This document shows, one piece after another, positions 55,180-64,000 of a stretch of DNA of 64,000 nt (positions are counted from its first letter, which is position 1; each line of letters begins with the position of its first letter). A program made the translations under genes and the position numbers. Location: contig NC_071354.1 of the NCBI RefSeq assembly GCF_943734655.1, forward strand, positions 40,076,744 to 40,140,743, read 5' to 3'. This DNA is from Sabethes cyaneus (lineage: Eukaryota; Arthropoda; Insecta; Diptera; Culicidae). The notes under the pieces were generated by a model that saw only the letters and a program-made list of their open reading frames with translations, did no database searches and was not told the origin of the DNA.

Positions 55180-57300
55180 TTCTATTCTGTTTTCTCTCTT
55201 TTCTAGTTTCGTTTTTTCACTTTTTGTTTTCATTCGTGTACAGTTTTCTTGGGTTTTGCTCTCACTTTCCTTTCGCTTTTTCTCTCGTTTTCCTTTTTCT
55301 ACCCCGTTCCTGCTTCTATTTCAGTGATCCGTTTTTTCGTTTCCAGTCCCTTTTTTATTTTCAGTCCTTTTTTCCCCATGTTTTTCACAGGCTTTTTTGC
55401 TATTGCTGTTTGCTGTCTATTCTTTTTCATTTTTTCGTTCCCAGTTTTCGTCTTTTCCAATCTCTTTTTATCTCCATTCCATCTGGCTTTTCATCCTCGC
55501 CTGTTTCGTTTTCCCTTTTTTGATGCTTCTGTCTTTTGTGTAACGTTTATCATTTTTGCTTTCTTTTTGCTTTTCCTTTCCTCTTTTATCTGGCATTTTT
55601 CGTCTTTTTCTCTTTCATTTTACCTTTTCCTCCATTTTTTTCTCTCGTTTTTCTATTTTTTTCTTCGCATTCTGTCCCATTTTCCCATTTTTTATCTCAT
55701 TTTTTTCTTTTTTCCGTTTCCGTTTGACCTGTTTTCCCCGTTTTCATCGTTTACTTTATCAGTTCTCTGTTTTCTTGTTTTTTGTTCCGTATTTATTAAT
55801 GGCCTAGTTTTCATACTTTTTCGCTCTCATTTTTTCTCATCCCCGCTGTTTCCACTTTCTCTCCTCCTTTTCTCTTCTTTTCCTGGTCCTAATTTTCCTC
55901 TGATCCGTTTTTCGTCTTTTTCCTTCCGTTTTTCCATGTTTTCAAGCCCATTTCTCCTCTTTTCCGCTTTGTTAACTTTTGTCTTTTTTCGTTCCCTGTC
56001 GTCGGTCGTTCTTTGATTTTAGTCTGTTCCCTTCCTCTTATTATGCTCTGCTTCTCCACCTTTTCTATCATGATCTGTCCCATTTTGTGCTTTTTTCTGA
56101 TATTGTTTCTCTATTTTCCTACTCGCGTTCTCCTTTTTTCCTCTTTTTTTGTTTTTGGTCCAGTTTTTTTTCAGTTTTCTTTGTTTTTGTTCTCGCTTTC
56201 TCTCTCGTTTACTTTTTTCCCCTTTCGCTTCGTTCTGTGATCCGTTTTGTTTCTGTCCTATTTTTCTGTCCCATATTTTCAGTCTCGTTTTTCCTTATGT
56301 TTTTCACTCGCTTTTTTATTTTCTTTCCGCCGCCTTTTATTTTCCATTTTCTGTTTATTCCGTTTAATTCCACTTTGCATCTTTCTCTATTTATCTCCAT
56401 AGTTTTATCTTCTCGTTCTTCATCTTCGTCTGTTACGTATTTCCTCTTTTCGATGTACCGTTTTCCGTCTGACTCGTTTATTGTTTACTCTTTTGCTTTT
56501 CCTCTTTTTTATAGCTCTCATTTTTCGTCTTTTTTTCTTCCGATTTACCTTTTTCTTTAATTCGATTCTATTCCGTGTTCTACTCGTGTTCTATCCCATT
56601 TTCCCGTCTTTTGTCCCGTTTGACCTTATCTCAGTCTCAGTTTTCTCTCTCTTTCTAGTATTTCCTTCATGCCTTCGTCTTGTTCAGACCCATTTTTCCT
56701 CTCTCGTTCTTTGTTATTTACTGTCTCGACTGTTCGACTTTTTGTTCCAGTCGTCTGCTTTTCCGTTCTTTCTCCTATTACGCCCTGCTATTCCACCTTT
56801 TCGTCTGTTTTACTCTATTGTCCGTTTTCATTTTTTCTCCCAATTTTTTTTTCTTATTTTGTCCCATTTTTTCTGATTTCGTTCGTCCATTTTCCGGAAC
56901 CCATATTTTCTCCTTAACTTCCCCGTTTTTTCTCCTTTTTGTCCCGTGTTTTTTTTTATGTCCAGTTTAGAATCATCATTATCTATATGATTTTTCTCAT
57001 CTTTTTCTGTTCATACCTCATCGTTTTTATGTCTCGTTTGCCCTGTCTTACTCTCACTCTCTTTCCGTTTTTCTCTCGTTTTTTATTCCTGCTTCCCCAT
57101 TCCTGCTCCAAATTGATCCGTTTTTCGTCGTTTCTTGTCCATTTTTTTTACTTTCATTCCAGTTGTCCTCATGTTTTTCACTTACTTTTTTGTTATTCTC
57201 TTTTTCGTTTGTCGTCTTTTCCTAGCTTTCCTTCTTTTTCTCTTTCGTTTTTCCCATTATACTGCCTGCTGTTTCCTCTTTCTATTAGCGTTTTCTCTTC
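55180..57300. repeat. Pyrimidine-rich degenerate tract
   Basis: The plus strand is overwhelmingly T and C in phrases such as CGTTTTTCCTTTTTCTC. It creates Phe/Ser-rich open frames up to 255 residues, which I treat as artefacts. It is the complementary counterpart of the purine tract at 24912-26740. Confidence 0.85.
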
Positions 57301-57308
57301 CTTTGCAG

Positions 57309-58240
57309 GTAGGGGAGTGTCGTCGTGGTTGGGCCACATTTTTGGAATTCGCCCATAACTTTCGTTTCAAAAGGAATTTTGGAAATCTAAATACATCCCT
57401 GCAAAGGTCTAATAATAAGCTATATTTCCGAAAAGTTTTGAACTGATTGCTTGAAAAATAAAAAAGTTATAGGCATTTACGTGAAGACAAAAAATGTTGT
57501 CATAGTCGGGTCGTGTTGTACAGGTTGGGCCACCGCAGAAAATCTTAGACATACGTATTGAAATTCTATAAAGAGACATGAAAAGAATGAATTCCGTGAA
57601 CAACGGTTCATATAGGTACAAATACCCTATTTTTAATTGCATTTTTGCGAAATTTTGGCGATCTTGTAAAATCAATATTGCTACAATCGCCTTTTCCGAA
57701 GTGTACAACTAAAATGAAAAAAAAACAACAAAAATCTAAGTTTTTATCGTATTAATTTTGCTTTATTTCATCATTTTTACGTGACTGGCATTCTCTAGCG
57801 ATTATTGCGTTTCTGCGTTTGAAATTATGGTGGCCCAACCATGACTTCTCAAGTGGCCCGACCTTTACAAATTGCGCTTTTCTAGTATTTCACATTAGCC
57901 TTCCCAAACACCTTACTGGAGGGAATTTTTCAATAGTCTTCGTGTGCAGCACAACACACTTTATACATTTTCAACATTTATCTCGATAATTTCATTACAT
58001 GAATCATTTCTTGAAGAAAAGTTCATTGCGCCTGGAAAACTTTTTTTTTGTAAGATTTAGTCACTGAGTTCAGTACGCGTGTTTTGAATACATGATTGAA
58101 ACTCACAATATTGTGAAAAGTTAGCTATCACAGTAAGAAGTTTTACAATGGTTGTATCAGAGATATCATGAGTTACTAAAGCTGTAAAATCGTGATGGCC
58201 CGACCATAACAGTGGCCCGACGATAACGACAATACCCTAC
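57309..58240. mobile_element. MITE-like element inside the pyrimidine tract, about 930 bp
   Basis: Ends GTAGGGGAGTGTCGTCG and, in reverse complement, GTAGGGTATTGTCGTTATCG, with GGGCCAC phrases repeated in both subterminal parts (GGTTGGGCCAC and the inverse GTGGCCCGACC). A TA pair sits near each end. It splits the pyrimidine tract into two blocks. Confidence 0.7.
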
Positions 58241-58259
58241 TTATTTTCATCTACTCTTT

Positions 58260-58890
58260 TTCGGTCCAGGTCATCGGTCGTCTCTTTTCGTTTGTTAACT
58301 TTTTTTCAATTCCATTTTTTCGTTTCAACCGGCACATCAACATTTTCCATCATGAACTGTTTTTATTCTATTTTATTTATTTTTTCTCTCTCTTTTTTTC
58401 TTAATTGGTCTCATTTTTTCTCTTTTTCCGATCTCGTTTCTCCATTTTTCTGCTCCCGTATTTTCTCCTTCTCTTTTTCTGCTTTTATATCCATTTTATC
58501 TCCTTTTTTCCATTTCCATTTTGTTTCCTTTCCTCTGTGTTGTGTCCAATTTATTTTCATTTTTTATGGGTTTACTCTTCTTCCATAATTTCCTTTCCCG
58601 TTCTACATCTTTTTCTATTCCGACCTCATCGGGTTTTGCATCGTTTTTTTGCTTGTTCTCTCTCGTTTTCTTCTTTTTCACTTTTTTATGTCCCGTTTTC
58701 CCTCCTGTTTTGTCACGTTTTTTGATTCATTTTACTTACATTTCAGTTTTCTAACATTTCTTACACGTTACTTACTAGTTTTTATTTTTTTCTCCCTCTC
58801 GCGTTTTTCATGTTTATCGTTTGTCTAGGTTTTGTCACGTTTTTCTTTGTGCTCCTTTCCATTTTTTCTCATATTAATAGTGGTCATATT
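58260..58890. repeat. Pyrimidine-rich tract, second block
   Basis: Continuation of the tract beyond the inserted element. Confidence 0.8.
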
Positions 58891-59324
58891 GCCGTTTTCT
58901 AGTATTTTTTGTCGCCAAACAACAATTCATCAAAGCAAACTGTGAGTTACAGAAAGGAAGTTATTATTAATCGGTTTTCAAGTCAGATACACAAGAATCA
59001 TTTTGCCAGAAATAAGATTGCCTAATCGGATATATTTATTTTGTACAATAGGTGTTCAAAAATTGAAAAATATTGATAGCGTGTTTATTTTAGCCACTTA
59101 TTATTCCAATATGCACGGTAAAATTTAATGCGCATATGCTGCACAATAACGGACACTGCAGAAAACTTATTATATATTCTTTCGGATATTTTATTATGGC
59201 AATGACGCTGTAAATCAAATCGATCAGAATGATCTGACAGCAAAACATTATTTTGTTTTACATTAAATTTTACAGAAAATGAGGAGTATGTGCCCATGCG
59301 TGCTCCAGCCTGGGCACGCTAGTG

Positions 59325-62230
59325 CGTAACATCCTGTACCATGTATCATGTCTTTCAGGATCACAGAAGGACACAGAAGAAGCCTGTAGCTAAATTTGTT
59401 TTTCCTACACCAGCCAGTATCGTTCGGTTTTCTGACGGAAGTCGAAATGTATTCAAATTCATGTAAAAACACCACAGAATGTCAATTCAGCCACATGGAG
59501 TGATGCATCGCAGGTAGGTACGTTTGCTCTGAAGAGCACTTGCAATGCCTCCGCAATGAGTTGGTTAGCGTAACAAAATTACAATTGGCTTCCAACAATC
59601 GCAACACTCCGCAACTACGCCAACGCCATAGGAGTGTTGTTTGTGGCGATTTCTTCAATTACAATTAACAAGAGCCACCGTTCAATGTGCGTGCCGCAAG
59701 GCTGACACCGTTTTGTTCCACCGTTGAATGCACTGTAACATCGTGTACTATAGCAGCGATCGACACACGGTCACGACATGATTGAAAGCTTGTCCAGTAG
59801 CACAGTAGTACAGTGTCACGTTTTTGGTGGTTCGACGCTAATAGAATTTTGAAAGGCTTTTCCTAATTTCCGCGCTCGCAAATCGAATTTTGGAATTTGG
59901 CTTGCGATTTTTGACGAACGATTGTGTGATTCATTTTCCTTTTGTTGAATATATCGGATAACATATTGTTTTCCTTTGATTGAGTTAAATCCAAACCGTG
60001 CAACTTTGCAATACAATTTATCCTTGCCTCTTTGCGCATAAAATTTCCAATCAGAAAAGCTATTCAGCACCGAGCACTGAAGAATTTCTTTTTCCGAAGT
60101 CAAACGTATTTAAATCGAACAACCGGAGCCAGACCAGAGGTTAACACTTTGACCGTCGATTGGTCCCGCAATCAGTGAGTTGCGTGCGAATGTTAAGACT
60201 CAAACCTAATCATAAGAAAGCTAGGAGGACAAGCTAGCAGGGATCCGTTAGGGTGCATGGCACCGCACACTGGCCGGCGTCGGTCGACCGGAATATGCAT
60301 GGACAGTTCTGCCAGCCGACAACATATTAGAGAAAGGTGTCTCTCTGCGCGATGGGCAGACAGCCACTGGTGCTGGCGGTGGGGCGAGCGAGTGTGAAAT
60401 AAAAGTGTGGCTGAAAATGAATTATTGGCCACTGCTAGCGGTTCCAGAGCTGAGGAAAACTATAGTCAGCTGGAAAATATTAAATGCAAGCGGTGGAATT
60501 TCTGGCGAAGGTGGTCGTAGAACAGTCAGGGCAACCTCAAGCCACACATGCGATATAACCAGTTTCATGTTGGGGCTGTTTTCCAGACGAATTATGGGGC
60601 TGCCGGTGTCACTAATGTCACCTAGCAGTTAATTTAATGCACTCTCGAAACCGTCCGTGTTCGGTCTAATGCACGCTGTCACGTGGTCGGTAATTAAAGT
60701 CAACCGAGAGCTGCTATTATTGGCGCTGATTTGAATTGATTTGCGGAATAATCGTGGTCCAGCCAGCCAGCGGACTGCCGAAGGCTGCAGTGCAGAGGCA
60801 GGGCGTAAATCATGCAGCGCTTTACGTGATTGCTTTAACCGTTTCCGACAATCGGTAAGATATCGTTGGCGTACTCTAGAGTAACAAATTTGTGCCCTTA
60901 CTTACTGCAAAACATTTGCACTATTTCCGCTATTCCAATTACACTACAGCACCGTTACCAAGTGACGAACCCTCCCGGTTTCGGAAGCTTATGAAGTAGC
61001 ACTTCAATTATCGCACCTTCCAATGAGAAGCACAATTTTATGGTTAATTCACACCGAACCCGGGCTGTCATTGCGAAGTGTTTTATTTTTCCAACCGTCC
61101 CAGTCCATAAATAATTCAACATTGGAAGACAAAGTGAGAAGAAAATTATAAGTTAATAACGTACACTCCATTTCGGTGCGACCGAACCGCGTCCTGCCGG
61201 CCGCCCGCCGGAGGAGACTGTTTAGTGCTCACGCCATCAAACGATGCGCGTTAAATTGCGACAAAGATTGAGCTGCAACCTGCAACCAAACTGCAGTCGG
61301 CGGTGGTGTTGCAGAGACCTGCAGCAGCAAGCAGTAGAATTCAATTTTGTGGAATGGCCACTCTCCGGTTCTCGATCCTTGCACTCACCAGTATGCCAAC
61401 CGACCGACCGACCGGCCAACCGCGTGAGCGGCAGTTCGAGAATGCCGGCGCGAGATTACCGCTCGGCGGTGAGTTATTTCGTAACGATTAAAATTGATTA
61501 TGTTCCAACGGAAGACGCTCCGCTGCGGCCGAGTAGTTGGCACTACGCTGAGCTGGGGCAAAAGGTGACCCGAAGCAGCAGCAGCAGCAGGAAAAAGAGG
61601 TGCAGCTATTTGCAGCACAAAATGGTGCATTGTATTCATCGCCGGTGGATTCGGTTTGTCGGTAGAGTGCGGAGTGGAGGGCAGAATTTGCACACATTTG
61701 TTCTGTGAAGATTTGTGCGAATTGGTGAATAGGTTCGACGGTAGATTGGGAAGCCTAGATGTCGAGGGGTGTCCCTTTCGCAACTGGTTGGTTGAAGCAT
61801 AGTTTATGAAAACACACAACAACGAGTTAAAAAAATTGAGATTTCCTATTTTCCCAGAAAACTCCAGGAAGACATTTCAGAAAAAATATCTGTTCGAAAA
61901 CATTTTTCACTACACTTTCAACCACAGTGAAAAACTCTAAGGAATAGTTGGAAAACCATGTTCAAATTCTTCGAAAACCTTTAAAATATTTTTTTCTCGT
62001 TTGCTAGCTCACTATCTTTTAGTCGCAAAAATTTTACGAAAGGATATCTCAGAAGGCAACCATCGACGAATAAAGATTTCTTTATAAAAATGTGAAAAAA
62101 TTTTCTTAGGTATTCAGGAAAAACAAAATCCAGAAAACGTTTTACTCAAAATTTTCCGCAAAACTCCAAAAGTCAACAAAATTTTGTTCTATTATTAATA
62201 AATTTTTAAGATACTTTTTTACCTTCAACA
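59325..62230. other. Unannotated interval
   Basis: 59,500-61,850 is comparatively GC-rich and free of recognisable repeats except a CAG/AGC run at about 61574-61592. Open frames (for example 61244-61708) have antisense partners of similar length and no domain, so I make no gene call. It may be upstream, intronic or regulatory DNA. Confidence 0.4.
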
Positions 62231-62234
62231 ATTT

Positions 62235-62805
62235 ATAGTCTTACTAGTTGAGCCTGAATCGTACGATCCGGAAAATATAAAAGTCTGTTAAGAATTCAGA
62301 AAACTGCAGATACATATCATTGGCCACTGTTTGCGAAGATGTTTAATCTTTGTATTAGTTCTTTGAGTTCTTATATTGCATAATATAGCTCTAAGAAGTT
62401 GTACATAAAAGAGTCATAGCCGGAAACTGAAACAAATAGTTTTCATGGTCATGTTGGATTTTATTTGACCAAATAAAAACATTATCTCCACTGTGCTGAT
62501 TCTATAGGCGGGCAATATGGCTCTTTTGTGTGAGTGGCTCTGAACCGTCTATTGTCTGCCACAAGCCGATTCATATGGTCGGTGTTGTCAAGTCAGACAG
62601 AACCGAGTGGCAAAATTCTAACTTCGAGAAAAACGCATTCAAAGTTTCCTGCATTCAAAATCATCTTCTAGCTCTGGCTGTTTGCAACATTTATGTAGTC
62701 TGATTAGAGTAAAAATTCTTGATCGTTTGCTATCATTAACTCATTTTTTAAAATTTAGCGACTTGGTCTGGTCTAATTTAACACCGACCATATGATATCG
62801 CCAAT
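62235..62805 (-). repeat. Unique flank of the 13-bp array, inverse copy with an insertion
   Basis: Reverse complement of 27453-27830, but with about 220 extra bases at roughly 62465-62685. The insertion itself includes a second TCATATGGTCGGTGTTG phrase, the same word found where the array begins. Confidence 0.75.
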
Positions 62806-62809
62806 CAAG

Positions 62810-63495
62810 TCAAATCAGGTGATCGAGTCAAACAGTTGGGTCGAGCAGTCGAGTCGAACAGTCAAGTCGAGCAGTCAAATCGAGCAGTCTAGTCGAGTCG
62901 TTAAATCAAGCTGTTCAGGCAAGCAGTCCGGTCGAGCAGTTGAGTCGAGCAGTTGAATCGAGTGGTCGAGTCGTGCAGTCAAGTTGAGCAGTCAAGTCGA
63001 GTAGTTTAGTCGAGCACTTGAGTCAAGCAGTTGAATCGAGCAGTTAAGTCGAGCTGTCGAATCAAACAGTTAAGTCGAGCAGTTGAGTCGAGCAATCAAA
63101 TCGAGCAGAACCCTTTATAAGGCAGTGGCAACTATATTGCCACCAACAAAAAATTTTTATTTTGCTTCTATAATTATATTGATGTCATTATAGACGCAAA
63201 ACAAATATTTTTCGTTAGTGGCAAAATAATTGCCACGGTCTTATAAAGGATTAAATCGAGTCGGGCAGCCGATTCAAATAGTCCAATCGAGTAGTTGAGT
63301 CAAGCAGCTCATTCGAGCAGTTAAATCGAGCTGTTCAGTCAAGCAGTCAAATCGATCTGTCCAATCAAGTAGTTGAGTCGAGCAGTCGAATCGAATAGTT
63401 CAGTCGAGCAGTTAAGTGAAGCAGTATAGTCCAGCAAGCAAATCGAGCAGTCTAATCAACCAGTCCAGTCAAGCAGTCTAGTCAACCAGTTGAGT
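62810..63495 (-). repeat. 13-bp minisatellite, copy 2 (inverse)
   Basis: Tandem GAGTCGAGCAGTC units, the reverse complement of the array at 26815-27452. A TTAA MITE at 63111-63250 interrupts it. Confidence 0.9.
63111..63250. mobile_element. piggyBac-type palindromic MITE, 140 bp
   Basis: CCCTTTATAAGGCAGTGGCA at the left is matched by the reverse complement TCCTTTATAAGACCGTGGCA of the right end. The two halves are inverse repeats almost throughout. TTAA follows the right end (63251-63254) and AA precedes the left. The minisatellite context GCAG-TTAA-ATCGAG shows the empty site. CCC termini and TTAA targets fit piggyBac. Confidence 0.8.
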
Positions 63496-63652
63496 AATGG
63501 GCCAAACCGAGCTCGTAATCCCAAGTATTAGCCGCTGGTTTGGAATCTTACATTGGGCAAAATGGACTGAATTGGGCAAAATAAACTATACCTGCATTTC
63601 ACACAGTATGGAACGGATGGGATTTGATTTTTCTGATGTTTTGACAAAATTT

Positions 63653-63945
63653 GGTCCAGCGCCTCTGTGGTTCAAAGGTACACGGGTACCAGTGAGCGAC
63701 ACGCCCTGGCAGGTGTTGTGGGTTCAAATCCGGTTATAATCTCTGATTACAGCTTGGTTCGACCCATGCACCTTCCAGCATTGGACAAAAGATAGGAGTC
63801 ACAGCGACAACTTGTTAACCATAGCTACCTATTACCCCCCCCCTTCCTTTCCACCCTTCCCCTTCATTCCCGAAAAAATCCTTCTTCATTACTTTCCCTT
63901 ACCGTCCCTTCATCAATTGTAGAATCATCGTTTCAAAATAAATAA
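63653..63945 (+). mobile_element. tRNA-derived SINE, copy 2
   Basis: Same family as 2637-2897. A box TGGTTCAAAGG at 63668-63678 and B box GTTCAAATC at 63722-63730. Body with TTGGACAAAAGATAGGAGTC, a C-rich run near 63835, and an A-rich end after CATCGTTTCAAAATAAAT. It contains a 25-base segment (63743-63767) absent from copy 1. Confidence 0.8.
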
Positions 63946-64000
63946 AATTTGGAAACTATTTGAGCTCGTTTCACGGGCGGAAAATAAGTTTTTATACTGT

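Larger units (their letters stand above)
54961..59324. mobile_element. hAT-like element, 4,364 bp, filled with pyrimidine tract
   Basis: The two ends are perfect inverse copies of CACTAGCGTGCCCAGGC (54961-54977 and 59308-59324). The flanks CGTAATAC (54953-54960) and CGTAACAT (59325-59332) agree at six of eight positions, as expected for an old hAT duplication. The interior is mostly C/T-rich low-complexity sequence (55180-57300 and 58260-58890) and holds another transposon at 57309-58240. No transposase is recognisable, so it is non-autonomous. Confidence 0.75.

Noticed and set aside
55249..56016. Longest open frame in the window (255 residues)
   Set aside because: Phe/Ser-rich translation of a pyrimidine-rich tract. 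Overlapping frames are equally open, and it has no domain.
61244..61708. 154-residue open frame and its antisense partner (61385-61822)
   Set aside because: Both strands are open in a GC-richer segment and neither has a motif, so chance is likely.

Overview
The window is animal, almost certainly insect, DNA, and its repeat complement looks most like a mosquito or related fly. Pointers are AT-rich intergenic sequence, decayed non-LTR retrotransposons of several clades (RTE, Jockey-like, R1-like, LOA-like), Penelope-like ends with hammerhead ribozymes, Transib, hAT, TTAA-type and TA-type DNA transposons, at least three tRNA-derived SINE families and two histone H2A pseudogene fragments. The species assignment is inference. 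I find no complete host gene. The only host-type coding candidate is a possible terminal exon near 31.4-31.7 kb. Most long open frames come from low-complexity pyrimidine tracts or antisense shadows.

Layout. 0-2.2 kb: unremarkable single-copy-like DNA. 2.2-8.3 kb: retrotransposon graveyard (Jockey-like RT, SINE, R1-like RT fused to a Penelope hammerhead, another RT, an RTE-type element). The RTE element is split at 4884-6869 by a 1,986-bp Transib-like element with arms of about 730 bp, a 5-bp target duplication and a RAG1-like transposase C-terminus in its loop. 8.3-17 kb: mostly unannotated DNA, with palindromic MITEs, two copies of one SINE, a duplicated 245-bp unit and two H2A pseudogene fragments. 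17-22.4 kb: RTE 3' end, an antisense RT, a TA-flanked pogo-like element and an antisense RNase H domain. 22.4-24.9 kb: quiet. 24.9-29.2 kb: strongly purine-rich DNA with embedded 13-bp and 12-bp minisatellites. 29.2-35 kb: TTAA-flanked MITEs, an inverted poly-G repeat, a zinc-knuckle retroelement tail and the candidate exon.

35.0-38.6 kb is a nested stack: an RTE element is split by a 2.93-kb hAT-like insertion, which holds a 1.68-kb CCCAAGTA-ended element (itself holding a Penelope end), a Penelope GIY-YIG plus hammerhead remnant, and a small hAT MITE with a perfect 8-bp duplication. 38.8-47.5 kb: Jockey-like endonuclease and RT pieces, one interrupted by a 1.5-kb element with CAGGGCTGTC ends, then a tRNA-Asp-like SINE. 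48.1-53.5 kb: antisense RTE copy with a MITE in it, a LOA-like ORF1, then LOA-like and RTE pieces. 54.96-59.32 kb: a 4.36-kb hAT-like element made largely of pyrimidine tract. 62.2-63.5 kb: an inverted second copy of the 13-bp-minisatellite element. 63.65-63.95 kb: a second, inverted copy of the SINE seen at 2.6-2.9 kb.

Nothing here works as an operon or pathway. What the window records is the order of insertions. In several cases the split host sequence and the target duplication can be read directly, so the order of events is secure.
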